Source: Morinoia aosen
Taxonomy: Eukaryota > Arthropoda > Malacostraca > Amphipoda > Talitridae
Direction of reading: 5' to 3'
Assembly (NCBI GenBank): GCA_030386875.1
Contig: CM059578.1
Coordinates: forward strand, 27,105,286-27,169,285
DNA length: 64,000 bases
This document shows, piece by piece, positions 1 through 12,541 of the stretch. The stretch's first letter is position 1. The number at the start of each line of letters is the position of its first letter. The translations under genes were made by a program, and so were the position numbers. The notes under the pieces are model-generated. The model searched no databases. It was not told the origin of the DNA and saw only the letters and a list, made by a program, of their open reading frames with translations.

Positions 1-174
1 AATATTCAACTCAAATTTAGAGTCAATTGTGGTAATCATCTTTAAAAATAGCCAACATTAACTGGACCGGGTCTTCATTTAGCTTTCATTAAGCATTAAT
101 AAAAAATCAGTTAGTGACTGCAGGTGGGTCAGCAGCACTATGAAAATCACCTAAGTGACCACCGGTGGGTAACT
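1..174 (-). repeat. Truncated copy of a TTAA-type MITE
   Basis: Reads as the reverse complement of the TTAA-flanked element at 34,101-34,320, with matching stretches such as TATGAAAATC, AGCAGCA and CACCGGTGG in the same order. The window edge removes one end, and the end near 174 has diverged so that no clean TIR or TTAA is visible. It shows that the family is dispersed. Confidence 0.6.
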
Positions 175-384
175 TCACAGGAAATATGCTGAGTTTTATT
201 TTAAAGTAATTGATAGAGAATAGAACTGACACTGAATATGTTGTCCGTACCCTCTTATATGAGAGTAGTTCAGTGATGCTTTGGAGAGCTTGCAACAACA
301 AGGTTGCAGGTCTGGTCTAAGAAGAGCCTTGTTCTTCCTGAATTCTATTTTCTACCTATCGTTTTGTTTGGTTGAACGTGAATT

Positions 385-640
385 GTTAGATTATTTCTTT
401 ATGAAATAAACATTCAGATAATTCATTCATATCTGCATGCTCACTTTGAAACAACCGAGGGCGTCCTCGGATGGGTGAATTTAATTCATTTATGTCGGGG
501 TCTAGGATAGTATTAGATTATTTCTTAACGTATTATTCTTTCAGATAATTCATTCACTTCTGTAGGATCACTTTTAAACAACTGAGGGCATCTCCTATTG
601 GGGGAATTGAATTAATTAATCTCTGGATCTAGGATAGTCA
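385..640. repeat. Tandem duplication, about 128-bp unit
   Basis: Two adjacent diverged units both run TTAGATTATTTCTT ... CAGATAATTCATTCA ... AACTGAGGGC ... TCTAGGATAGT. No coding potential is seen. From here to 2618 there is no gene I can support, only AT-rich DNA with short chance ORFs. Confidence 0.7.
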
Positions 641-2618
641 GAATCGAGAATAAGGAAATTGAACCCTTTGTTAGGGTTCAATTTTCTCACCTTGAACCTC
701 CTAACGTGGTTTACATTACCCTTGTCCAGGACTGTAAGCAGCTTAGGTGATTTACTTGCCGATAACTTGCTTGACGGTAAGAACAATTTTGAGGCTGTAA
801 TATTTTCAACATTTGATATTTTGCACGTGGTAATTTTACACTTTCTTTTTGTGTTATGGTTATCCATAATAAATATAGGTATTTCAGCTTCAGAGTTTGA
901 AATGCTGACCTCCAAGTAGCAGCGAGGAGAAATCCGGTAAAATGCTTGATCGTTAAATTTGAATTTACAGCGAAAAGTTGCAGTACGTTGTTCTCTATGA
1001 CATTGATGCAGTTACAGTTTGAGAGTTTTTTACATGGCAGGGAAGCATATTCCGCAAAAGAGCTTCAGAAACTGATAGAGATTTTTGTCCCGAGTTATAT
1101 GAATGGTAATTAACTAACACATCATTCCTTCAACTTGGTTATTATTCGGAATATTGAGTACAAGAAGTTTGTTACAAAGTCTGAATTACTCTGAAGGAGG
1201 TAAAGAGACGAGAAAACTTGTCGAGCTTTATGAATGAGGATTTTTTCAGGAATTGGGGTCAAGCTAAGTTTTCTTAAGAGAGGGTTTTCTTCTTAAGTTT
1301 TCATTATCGCGTTTCCTAAAATTACCTTTGCACACCACTTTGGATGCGAAGTTCATATATTTGTCAATTTCTTTTTGAAGATATTGAGATATGTCTCCCC
1401 AGACTAGACTGCAATGGTTCAAACGCGATTATACTTATGACTTACTTAAGGGCCTGCGAACCCATACGCAAGAAACAGATAAATATAAAACAAATATGGG
1501 TACAACCACGTTATTCGACTTCACGCCACCAGTTGCCTAAACAATTTTGCATTGATCAAACAATAGGGTAAAAACGCGAACCTTAATAAATAATCCATGC
1601 AAAAGTTACTTTCTACGCTACATATCGCATCACCACAATTGAAAGCAAAGGAAGCCAAAAACTTTCTTATATTGCAGGACATCAGCTATGACGAGACGCA
1701 ATTAAATTAAAAAAATTATTTCATTCTATTGTATGAGTAAATTTAATTTTCATTTCACTTTTACGAGATGCAACGTCTGTATTTTCAGAAGAAATAGGTA
1801 TTGGGCTTTATGAGTGAGGAATTTATCTTGAATAGTAGTTTATTTAGGAGGATTACATGATCTCTGATCTTATTTTACTTTTGCCTGCCGCCTTGGCCGC
1901 GAAATTCGAAAACTTTGCAACCTGAAAAAATTAAGGGATGTCTCCTATACTTAGTTGAAATACTCAAAACGCAAAAGCATTAAAGATTGAATGGTTAATA
2001 AAGTAGAACTTTGATCGTGCATACTTTTTAAACGATAAAAAAACATAAAAGTAGCCTACCGTAAATTCTATTTCAAGTCTTCTCAACATGAGATTTGAAA
2101 GACAATTTTTGATCGAACTGAATACTTAAATTTTCCACTTATTCCTAATACTCAATTTTATCCTTTCTTACTGTTAAAGTTGAACTTTTTAATCGTATCT
2201 TTACTTATCGTATCTTTGAATCAAAAAATACATTGTTTTGTTTGCATTTAATATCAAACTATTTTGGTCATCCCAGAATTTCAGGTTACTCAGTATGTTC
2301 TTAGCTTTTATCTGCGTCTCCGTAGATTCTACTGTGTAACTTACAAAAAGTGGTGATAACAGTTACAACATGGGCAAGGGCAATACATTACCAGTGTATA
2401 TTATAGAGAGCGCTTAGAGTAAGACACCATTAAGGCGATTGAAAACTTGCTGAATTCTCTCTTCTGTAGGATAAAAAATCTAACTCATTCACTTTTTGAT
2501 TAAAAATTTATTTTTCATAACTGTCCGTCATAGAAATTAAAATTTAAGTTTACTTTTTGGATGGTTTTGCCTTTACTTGTTCAATTGCAACATACATGTG
2601 CACTTTATGATCAAATGT
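641..2618. other. Intergenic DNA, nothing recognised
   Basis: AT-rich sequence with short, unconvincing ORFs on both strands (for example 659-919 and 1344-1571). None has recognisable motifs or plausible splice structure. No repeats with clear termini were seen. Confidence 0.5.
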
Positions 2619-2849
2619 TTAACTTTCTTGAGAACGCAAATGATTTTTGTTGGAATTCAGAATACCAATTAGCGCATTAAAACAATAACTAAGAAAATAA
2701 ATCGTGACCAGTAAAACAAAAAATGCCTCCGAACCTGAGATCCCTTGATCGTCGAAAACTTCCGTCATTCCGTAGTGAATTCTCGGATTATTTGTTGACA
2801 TTTCATTGCAAAAAATCTGAGACTCGGTATTCGATAAGTTCAAGTTCAA
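2619..2849 (-). CDS. Possible small single-pass membrane protein, divergent from CIAO2A
   Basis: A 76-codon ORF with mixed, gene-like codon use and one clear hydrophobic stretch (AFFVLLVTIYFLSYCFNALI, about residues 43-62) near a short basic C-terminus. It starts 35 bp from the CIAO2A start codon on the opposite strand. An internal Met at codon 17 would give a 60-aa protein and about 83 bp between the two starts, which is more plausible for a bidirectional promoter. I do not recognise the family. It could be a chance ORF in the CIAO2A promoter or 5' UTR, or one exon of a longer gene. Confidence 0.35.
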   Translation of the reverse strand: MNLNLSNTESQIFCNEMSTNNPRIHYGMTEVFDDQGISGSEAFFVLLVTIYFLSYCFNALIGILNSNKNHLRSQES

Positions 2850-2884
2850 GTGTGCATTAAAAATATTTACTTCTTTATAGCATA

Positions 2885-5800
2885 ATGTCAGAGTATGATA
2901 CGAGTGAAATTGATGCTGTTGCTACAGTTTATGGTGAGGAAGATGTATTTGATCCATAAATCAATGATTTTCTTTCATCTGCATGTTCCTTCATCTTTTT
3001 TTCCTTTATGCACACCTTTGCAGATAATAAGCATTTGTTTTAACATATGACTAAGGTACTTTTGTATATTATATTAATGACATACTCTGAAAACGAAACT
3101 ATTTCATGCATTTCCCTTATTAATGTGTTACGTTTCTTAAGCTGAGTGCTTATGTGTAATGGTTTTCTTCTCTGAGGTGGAGACTGTTTTGGTTGTTGTA
3201 ATGAAATTAGTTGATTACTTTTTTAAATTGGGTTTATTATTTAGGAAACCTGAAATATTATAAAAACAACATTCGTGAAGTGCACCTGACTGATTTAAAT
3301 ATGCTGCATAAATATTTGTTTATTTGAAGTTTACTTACTAACATAGTTTTTCAATGTTTAATGATTTATACATTTTGTGAAAGGTAAATTGATGCTTGAT
3401 ATATATTTTTATGTGGTCAATATTGAATATAATGTTGTCAACGAATTTAATAATTTCGTAGGTATAGATAGGTAATATAGTCGATTTTAAGACGTTTTAC
3501 ACGAATGACAATATGCCCGGAAATGCTTAGTTTTGAAGATATAGGATAAATAACGCCAGGTAAGAATAGCATTAACAGCAGTTCCGATATGGCTCTTCCG
3601 GCGTTTTGCGGACGCGGACCACGCCAAGTTTTTTGGCGGGAGTCATCGGCCTCGGTATGGTTGAGTTAAATTAAGATATTTTAGGCTTACTTAGGTTAGG
3701 ATACTTAACTAAATTAACTTTACCAAACCTAACCTTACCTATCGTTACGTCAGAACCGGATTTCTGCTTATTTACCTCTCCATTTGTTCAATTTTATAAA
3801 CGACGTTCCTATAACTTCATAGTTAAATATCTCCAAAACTAAGCATTTCCGGGCACATTGTCATTCATGTAAAACGTCTTAAAATTGACTATATTACCTA
3901 TCTATACCTACGAAATTATTAAATTCGTTGACAACATTATATTCAATATTGACCTTTTATGTTATTAATTGCTTAGAGGTTTTTGATCAGAGATTAAATC
4001 AAGTTTGGAAAACTCTGTAGGAATTATGCTTAACATGATGTTAACGTCTAAAAGTAATCTGTTACCTATAGCATGTTGTGCTTGTTATGGCTAAAAATTT
4101 GATTGCATAGCTTAATAAAAATTTTTATCGGTAAAATAAAATATATTTTGATGTTAGCATTGTTATATATTCTGAATCTGTTGAAATAAACATGTAATAG
4201 TTTCCTGAATTTGTTGATTAGCTAGATCAAAAATACTTCAAATTATAATGCATCAAGACTATACTCTTTTCACTTCAGGCAAAAGTGATTATATATTATA
4301 TAATATTTATTTAACACTTAATTTATATATATAAGCCATTTTTGTTGATAGAACCTTTGTCCAACATTCTCATATGAGATCCATGTTGCACTTTCTTATA
4401 ATTTTTTATTTTTTATAAAAATCAACTTATCAAATACTTACATTAACTTCTTTATATTTATTTTTTTCATTGTTTATAAATATTTAAAATTATATTAATA
4501 TTTATCAGTAGGAGAAATATTAAAAAAGTATGCCAAAGGTTTCAAAATTTAATAATTCAAATTATAACATTTGGACTACAGCTAAAAAAAGTGTGAGACC
4601 ATGTATTATGATGAAACAAAATTTAGTCATCTTAGCTCATTAGTCTTAGTATTTATTTTGCAATTTTTCATGCAAATCATCAATATTTTAGCAATTCAAT
4701 GTTTCTGTTAGTTTTTTGTTATAGCAAAATGAATAATAGACTTTTTTGTAGACTATCATATTAAATTCATATAGTGGCAATCAATTTTGAAATGCCATAT
4801 ATAATGTTTATGTTTCAGTGACTCTTTTGCATTTATCATCAGCTGTTACTGTTGTTGCTATAGAAAAATATGGTCAATATTGAATTTAATGTTGTCGGTG
4901 AATTTAATAATTTCATAGGTATAGATAGGTAATATAGTCGATTTTAAGACGTTTTACAGGAATGACAATGTGCCCGGAAATGCTTAGTTTAGGAGATATA
5001 GGATAAATAAGGCCAGGTAAGAATAGCATTAACGGCAGTTTCGATATGGCTCTTCCGGCGTTTTGCGGACGCGGACCACGCCAAGTTTTTTGGCGGGAGT
5101 CATCGGCCTCGGTATGGTTGAGTTAAATTAAGATATTTTAGGCTTACTTAGGTTAGGATACTTAACTAAATTAACTTTACCAAACCTAAATTTACCTATT
5201 GTTACGTCAGAACCGGATTTCTGCTTATTTACCTCTCCGTTTGTTCAATTTTATAAACGACGTTCCTATAACTTCAAAGTTAAATATCTCCAAAAATAAG
5301 CATTTCCGGGCACATTGTCATTCATGTAAAATGTCTTAAAATTGACTATATTACCTATCTATACCTACGATATTATGAAATTTGTTGACAACATTAAATT
5401 CAATATTGACCAAAAATATTTGTTTCTTGTATCACAAAATGAGTTGATATAAAACTTTTCTTTTGAGAAAACTACAGACAGCTCACCTTAAGGTGCTTAT
5501 TCCTTTGAGTCTCATTCAATTTTCATGGATCTTACTCATCTATCTTTTGATCTGTCTGATGATTTACAAATGTTGAAAAGCTGTACTGCAAGATATCTGA
5601 AGCTTTGATGAAATTTTTTAGATTGTTGTTCTTAGAATAGGTTTTACTAAAGCATTTCATCCCTCATGAGAATTGAGTGATTTTTATCTGCCTCTTAGCT
5701 GGTTTTCAAGGTTTTTACCTACTGAATAGAATTTTTTGTACTATCTCTGGATAGTTCTGAGGTCAAATGAATCAGTGTTAAAATTCTGTACAATATTTCA

Positions 5801-8800
5801 TTTCGCTTCTGAGGTGGAGTGACCTAGGTTGTATAAACATTAGAAAGTCACTCAGGATTGTTTAGTTGTCATTCTAGTCACAGTGCTTATTGTAGTTATT
5901 GTATATGGTTAAATTTTGTTGTATGAAAATGAAATAATGTAAGTACAAAGACAAGCATAATAAAGTCCATAATTCTCTTATGAAAAATTCATTAAAATAT
6001 ATTATTTTATGTGCACCAATTTAAGAATGAATATGCTCCAGCATATTATATGCTATTTCTGTTGTAAATTTTTGTATGGTTTTTCCACAAATACAGCTTG
6101 ACAAATTTTGTCACCAAATTTTGTCGAGTCAGAATTTAATATTGTGCATCTTGTGAAAGTACTTATGGAAAGCAAGCGTTCTTTAAATTGAAAATCAAGT
6201 ATTCAATTATGTAGCTTTTATTAGAGGACACATTTGTAACATCGTTTTGGATGTGTGCTAAAAATTATGTTTTCCAAAGTGTAGGTAGTAAGCAACTTGA
6301 ATTTAGTTTCTCATTCTATCTTCACAAATGCAAAAGCAATTAATGCTTTCACTCCTATTCAATTACCTAATTAATTAAGACAGTTTTTTAATTGCTATCA
6401 TCAGGAGTCAACCTAAATATCCCAATTCATTGATATTTATGTTTCAGATATTCTGCGATTTGTCAAAGATCCTGAGAAAGATGCAACTCTGGAAGGCCTT
6501 GATGTTCTTCAAGAAGATAAAATTAAAGTTAGTAAACTGTAGTTGCTTGAATGTGTTCTATCAAGTAAGAAAAATATTGAACTTGTGAAAAGCAACTTAG
6601 GATGAAAAAGATAACTGAAGACTGCCTCTGTTGGAGAATATGCTCTGTTCTAATGCCTTATTTTAGTATTCCTAAGGTGTTTCTCACAAAATTGTTATTA
6701 ATGATGCTGCAGTTCTTCATTCATTCTTTGATGGGTACCTGGAGTTAAATGTGATCTTTTCTCCTGTGAATTTTTACTTCCCACTGAGTAACACCGTACA
6801 GTTACAGATTCTATCGAAAGCTAGAATTCATGGTTTTCTTCCACAAATTCTAAGTAGGAAATTTGGCCAATAACTGCATGTCAATAGTCTTGGGATGTCT
6901 GTTTTGATTACTGTATCAAGCTAAGTAAAGTCAAGTAGGTTATTCAAGATAAAGAAACTGAGAATTTTTCTCCCTATTTTAAAGATGAATAAGTTCAGCA
7001 TTTTATGTTGGCCCAGATTAAGTTAAATCTGCTTGGTACAGATTTAGCACTCCTAGGGGCAAATGTGAGCTCCTGCGTTTCATTTCCAAGTCAGTGCAGT
7101 GGATGGTTTTGATTTTTTCCAGATTGATCCCTGCACACTTCTCTGGCTGCCTTTATCTACCTCTCAATCCCCAACCAATTACGCTTTGGCAAAACAAATC
7201 TCATATATCCAAGTGATTTCTAACCTTCTCAATTGGTTATGCAAATAAAAAATATGTCTTTTCAGGTGTTGATGTTTTTGTCCCCTTCAGTTGGCTAGTT
7301 CTGTATCATTTTGATCTACCTCAACCATTTCCATGTCAATGAGAGGAATTCTGCATTTTTCATACTATTTTAGCTAGAACTGTGACATCAATTAGTGACT
7401 TCTTTTGGGAGTAAATTTTTAAGCACTTTGTCTTCATCATATTCCGCATAATCCTTTACTCCTTCTTTGAGAGTAAAGTTTTTGAGATGAGTGCTTTGAT
7501 CACTCCTAATGAGCATATTTTTAATGCTCAATAAGTTTTCAGGTAAAAAAGCTAGAGCAAGGCAAGTATCTGGTGCATGTCACTTTTGTGCCCACCGTCC
7601 CACACTGCTCTCTAGCTACTCTCATCGGCTTGTGCATTCGAGTCAAGCTCAGTCGGTGTCTTCCATTCCCATACAAGATCAAGATTGAAGTTGCTGAGGG
7701 CACGCATGACACTGCTGATGAAGGTGATGTTTCAGACTTGAAGTGTTCTAAATTTACAAAAGTGCATGCAAATCTGTTGTTGGTTTTGTTTGAAACTCGA
7801 CAATTACTTGTACCGTTTGCGAATTTGGTTGATACAGTCGTTTAAATCATTGACAATTGTCATCAAATGTAAGGATTTCTTACTCGAATTGGGAACCTCT
7901 ATATTTCAGTTCACAATCTAGTCATTTTATTCTCAGTTCTTAGGGTGTTTTTCAGAAATTATAGTTGGGACCCCTCTGTGTCTGATGTTTGCCTTCAAAT
8001 TTTGACGAGAACTATTGATATGTTTTATAAAATAGTCGATAAAATAGCAAAAACCAAGGTATGTTGTATGCAAGAACTTGATGATGCAATAATTGGAAGA
8101 ATTTTGAAATGCAAAATCATCATCGATTTCCAGTAAGTCTTAGTGGTGGTAGAATCTGCGCTGAATGTTGGCACTGTCAGCTGGGAAATATGAGGTCCTA
8201 AGCTGTAGGTTAGGTAGGCCTTCCTTTTGTTGAAATAGAATTGGTTTTTTGTGTTATTGAATAGTATCTTTTTATGGTTCTCTGCTGTCAATATAATTGG
8301 AAGAATTTTGAAATGCATAATCATCATCGATTTTCAGTAAGTCTTAGTGGTGGTAGAATCTGCGCTGAATGTTGGCACTGTCAGCTGGGAAATATGAGGT
8401 CCTAAGCTGTAGGTTAGGTAGGCCTTCCTTTTGTTGAAATAGAATTTGTTTTTTGTGTTATTGAATAGTACCTTTTTATGGTTCTCTGCTGTCAATATAA
8501 TTGGAAGAATTTTGAAATGCATAATCATCATCGATTTTCAGTAAGTCTTGGTGGTGGTAGAATCTGCGCTGAATGTTGGCACTGTCAGCTGGGAAATATG
8601 AGGTCCTAAGCTGTAGGTTAGGTAGGCCTTATTTTTGTTGAAATAGAATTTGTTTTTTGTGTTATTGAATAGTATCTTTTTATGGTTCTCTGCTGTCTTA
8701 TTTTCTAGCACCTGCTACATTTTTTATAAACTTTTATCTTGCTTCACAAATTTTACCTCCTAACTTACATGTTACGATGCCCATGGAATCATGTGTGGGA

Positions 8801-9492
8801 ACATTCCATGTGTATACAGTCCCTTTTTCCTGTGCTCCATACTTAATGGTGCCTTCCCCATTTTTCTTTTTGGAACGCGTTAACTATATTCAAGGCTTAA
8901 ATTAACTTATCTAACCTAATTGTTTGATCTCCAGTGAGTAATGCTGCAGTGTAAGTATCAGTTATCATGCTTGGTGTAAATGACTCGAAAGTTCATTAAT
9001 GTTTTTTTGGTAATCAATTTTACAATTGCAATTATGTGGTTAAATTTTAATCTTCTTTTTTTTATTCCTTATAATTAACCCCTTAACATCAGCATTTTTC
9101 TACTCATATTACCATTATTATAACCGCCATCACTAGACTTACTCTGGCATCAGGTAGTGACTGACATCAGAATGAGCAAGGAGCTGACACTCGGCAGTTA
9201 ACTCTAAAGAGTACACTAGGGAACAAATTTAACAAGAAATACAATGTATTGAGACTATTTACAAAAGTGGACCAATTTGTTCTCCAGGGCATTAAAGGTT
9301 TAAATTATTTAACTTGTATTTATAGCTACAAAATCATTACATTTACCGGCGCCAGTGGATACGGTCCTATTTTGATGGAAGCTGTTGCTTGCAGTGAACA
9401 AGCAAATCAACGACAAGGAGAGGGTGGCAGCAGCGCTGGAGAACCCAAACCTGAAGGCCATCGTTGAGAAGTGCATCCATGATGGAGACTGA
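2885..9492 (+). CDS. CIAO2A: CIAO2A / galla-1-like MIP18-family protein (4 exons)
   Basis: Coding exons are 2885-2933, 6448-6527, 7543-7723 and 9395-9492. All introns are GT-AG and the codons join in frame, giving a 135-aa protein. Residues VYD then DPEK..TLE..DV lead into the hallmark [13 protein letters not shown] with its conserved Cys, then RVKL.RCLPF, EGTH, and the C-terminal [19 protein letters not shown]. This is the DUF59/MIP18 fold, and the RCLPF and NPNL wording matches CIAO2A (fly galla-1) better than CIAO2B. The family works in the cytosolic iron-sulfur assembly targeting complex with CIAO1; the A paralog is linked to IRP1 maturation in vertebrates. Human CIAO2A is about 160 aa, so this N-terminus is shorter. 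An upstream in-frame exon cannot be excluded. Intron 1 (3.5 kb) holds two transposons, and intron 3 a tandem array. Confidence 0.93.
3415..3954. mobile_element. 540-bp inverted-repeat transposon, copy 1 (non-autonomous, 8-bp TSD)
   Basis: The ends begin and finish with GGTCAATATTGAAT and its complement, and the inverted repeats run about 127 bp (3415-3541 against 3827-3954). The element is flanked by the direct repeat TTTTATGT at 3407-3414 and 3955-3962. The roughly 285-bp centre is non-coding, with a GC-rich core and TTAGG-like words. An 8-bp TSD fits hAT, P or Merlin-type transposons, but the TIR start does not match the usual hAT CAG/TAG start, so the superfamily is open. It lies in CIAO2A intron 1. 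Confidence 0.88.
4872..5411. mobile_element. 540-bp inverted-repeat transposon, copy 2 (8-bp TSD)
   Basis: Same length and sequence as the copy at 3415 with scattered substitutions, and in the same orientation. Its own target duplication is AAAAATAT (4864-4871 and 5412-5419). Because the duplications differ, this is a second transposition and not a segmental duplication. Confidence 0.88.
8091..8697. repeat. Tandem array, 3 x 204 bp, in CIAO2A intron 3
   Basis: Units start at 8091, 8295 and 8499 and are nearly identical, so the array is young. Each unit carries a TTTTCAGTAAGTC-type word (TTTCCAGTAAGTC in unit 1) that contains both an acceptor-like TTTCAG and a perfect GTAAGT donor. Overlapping minus-strand ORFs in the array are artefacts of the repeat period. 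Confidence 0.93.
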
Positions 9493-9511
9493 CTTTCGCT
9501 GTCCACTTGCG

Positions 9512-9647
9512 GTGTTGTCAACCTGTTGGCAGCCCAGCTGTAGATGTTGAATGCTGCAGTGTTCTCAACCTGTTGGCAGCCCAGTTATAGATGTTGAATG
9601 CTGCAGTGTTGTCGACCTGTTGGCAGCCCCGTTGTAGATGTTGAATT
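9512..9647 (+). repeat. 3 x 47-bp tandem repeat just after the CIAO2A stop
   Basis: Units begin GTGTTGTCAACCTGTTGGCAG at about 9512, 9559 and 9606 and include CCTGTTGGCAGCCC and TAGATGTTGAAT. The array starts 20 bp after the stop codon, so it lies in the likely 3' UTR. Confidence 0.9.
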
Positions 9648-10850
9648 CTATATTTTCCTCTCCTCCCAAGAGGTGTGGTTGTGGTGCATTTAGTAAGTTA
9701 TTTTGTACAGTAACTGACTTCTCGTAGTGTAGGTTGAATTTTGTTATGTGGTTTATTTAATTTATCATAAATTTTCTTGGAGATCTTTGAGAGACCCTTT
9801 AATCAAATTTTGTGTACTTGATCTTTTACTACTTTCCGATTTTTTTTCCTGAACTCAAATACTGCTAATTTGAAACTTTTGCCACAAACCAATTAGATAT
9901 TTGGCTGCTGCCACTCAGCATCTGCAGCTACTTTTCAATCGTATTTTATCAGTCAGTTATTTATTTTTGCTTGCATTCAAGTCAAAAATCAGTGTGAGAT
10001 TCTATTTCTCTCATTGTAAAACATTTTAATTTTTTCTGTATGGCAAGTGGAATTGAGTGGCCTGATTTGGTTTAATTCCAGACAGTCGCAGTTGATGATG
10101 TACATCGCAAAGTCGCTTATCGTTACTGTCCTGCTATTGTACTGCTTATCACTTACATCAGTCCTGGCTTCTTGTTTTTCAAACAACTCACAAATTCTCG
10201 GTCCATCTATCTGTTAGAGATGCGCTCTATATCCTCATGGTAGTCCAAGAGCAGGATTTAAACGTCTGTGATCCTAGTTTAGATCAGGTTACCATCTGAA
10301 GTTGTCAAGTCATAAGTTTTGTACCTGGACAAAAGATGTGTAATTCTTGCTTCTGAAGGCCACCTAATATTATCCCAACCATTGTTACTGGGAGGAAATA
10401 GTGCAATATTGGGTGGTAGAACATAATATTATCCTTCTGCTCTGGTACTGGGAGAAAATAATAGAATGTTGCGTAGTAGACCACAGCTGTGAACACGTAT
10501 CTCCAACTCTGACAACGAAATAGCCCAGTTGCACTCAAATACCCATGAATGTGACTGGGTTTGGCTCAGTCCTAGTTCAACTCCGCAGCAGATATCTGTT
10601 GATATTTTACAGTAATTTTTAAATATGACACTTAAAAATTTAGCCTAATTTTATAATCTCAAAGAGTAAAATAAATTATCCTCAAAATCCCCGCTTTTTT
10701 GGGTTTTGAACATATTCATCCTACGGTCAATACAAAGATAATTGTTCTCAATGAATCGGTTTGATTCTAATATTATGTCAAAATCATCATCGGAGCAACG
10801 TGTCGTTTGCCACTTAACATCTCAGCTTTATAAATCAAAATAGTGTAAAT
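9648..10850. other. Intergenic DNA, nothing recognised
   Basis: Continues the CIAO2A 3' flank. A weak duplication around 10,365-10,485 repeats the pattern TTACTGGGAGGAAATA / GTACTGGGAGAAAATA. No gene is supported. Confidence 0.5.
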
Positions 10851-10999
10851 GGCCTGCCAAAAATGATAAGATTCAATATTTTTAAAATAATCTTCCAGAT
10901 GCGGCTGACAAACAAATGTATCTATCCTAATAGAACCCATGATTAAAATATTCTTGTACATGTGCGCTGATGAGACTCGTGTCACAGATACGGTCTTTC
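10851..10999 (-). repeat. Fragment of the hAT-arm repeat family
   Basis: Matches 20,343-20,490 of the hAT-like element in order: CTTCCAGATG, AATGTATC.ATCCTAA, AAAATATTCTTGTAC, GCGCTG, then CACAGATACGGTC. It is diverged and lacks the CCGATAC ends. Confidence 0.75.
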
Positions 11000-11333
11000 A
11001 ACATCCTTTACAAGAGAGACAGACGAACGAAGCCAGCAACAACTCTGTATTATTTATACAGTAGATTGTTCAATGCTAAATGAAAAAAATTCTGACGCAA
11101 ACCGTGTCAAAACACGCAATTTGCTGCATGATTTTTCATCAATATCAGATTATTAATTAAATTACAGAGAAAAACTAATGGGGGTGATTTTGAAGGAAAG
11201 TTGATTTTGTAAAAGATGTCTAATATGTGGAGAGCAGAAGACGTGAAGTTTATGTGAGGATAACGACTATCATGCCACGTATTTTGGTGTATGTATATGT
11301 AATGCATCATATCTACAAGTAGGAATAACATGC

Positions 11334-11336
<3 letters not shown>

Positions 11337-11368
<32 letters not shown>
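11337..11368. repeat. (AT)n microsatellite
   Basis: About 16 uninterrupted AT units. They create a tyrosine-isoleucine run in an overlapping minus-strand ORF (11,107-11,478), which is not credible as a gene. Confidence 0.95.
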
Positions 11369-11371
<3 letters not shown>

Positions 11372-12541
11372 GAATTCATTAAGCTGTTCATGAAAATCTC
11401 ACTATTTTTATAGCCTACCAATGATGTATCCTCATTAAAAAAACGCTTCATAAGAACTCCTGCAAATTTTATTTTCATTTGAGAAGGATATTTTTGCGTA
11501 CATTTGTGAGCAGTGCTTTGTAATTGGGTTGTGTGCTGCTAGAACACCTCCTCTATGGTCTGGAGCACTGGTTGTTGCGTTTTTGGCATAAATTGCAATG
11601 ATGTTGGTTTATATATGGAACGACCTGATCTTTTCTCTATTTTGTTTTCGTGCACAATATTTCGCAATATTTCCTTTTGCTTCTACATTCAGGCTTGCTT
11701 CCATCTTATTCTTTTGAAGAGGAAGAACGATTTTCTTGGAAACTTATCCATATTTTGCGACACTTCTTTATATTTTTACATTCAGCTTTATTCCTTCTAA
11801 TTCTTTAGAAATAGAAAAGGAAGAAGTAAATCCTTGGAGACTTACTGATATTTTGCGAGACTTCTTTCTTCCTTCCTTCTAATTTTTAAGAAGAGGAAGA
11901 ACGATTCCTTGATGACTTCTCCTTTTTTAGAGCATTCTCGTGCTCCTCTTGGTGGTTTAGCTGACTGTGCTTCTTGCCGTCAGCGCCTGAGAGCCCGGCA
12001 CGCTTCATTAAAGTCTCGAGCTACCGTCAACACAGGCAGTCATTCTGGTAGTCAGAAATCATTGTAAAATTAACCATCTCTTTTTCTACGTCCATCCTGT
12101 ACTCCATCAAAGATTATACAAAATCATGATCAAATTTTACATGCTAGCATTAGAGCAAAGAAATTTTTTGTCGCTACCTTGAAGTAACAGTGTCATGAAC
12201 GAACAAAAGAATTCAAATGCCTTTTAGTCCTGTGTGTAATGCAGTTCTTAGTCTCATGGCAGCCACAGTTGTCTAGGTGTATTGTTTTATATGTCATTCA
12301 CACATCATCATATGATGCCGTCACTCCTATTTGTCCACTCAAATTTCGGCATTTTTCATGTTCATTTTCTATACATTTCCTATATATCTTATTTTTTGTT
12401 CTTTATTGCTTCACTTCCATTTGCATCTCACGTCTCTGATGCAGAATACCTTGATGTCAGAGACAACATCCCTTGTCTCTGTGTTTGAGACCTTCGCATT
12501 CTGTCACTGTCATCTCTACTGAGCGATCAATATTGCTGCAT
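11369..12541. other. Intergenic DNA, low-complexity repeats
   Basis: Contains imperfectly repeated words around 11,660-11,930 (AGGAAGAACGATT, CTTGGA.ACTTA, ATATTTTGCGA.ACTTCTT) that look like old tandem duplications. No gene is supported. Confidence 0.5.

Noticed and set aside
8025-8531. Minus-strand ORFs with identical 65-aa segments
   Set aside because: Products of the 204-bp intronic array.
11107-11478. 123-codon minus-strand ORF
   Set aside because: Half of its middle is the (AT)n microsatellite read as Tyr-Ile; no motif.
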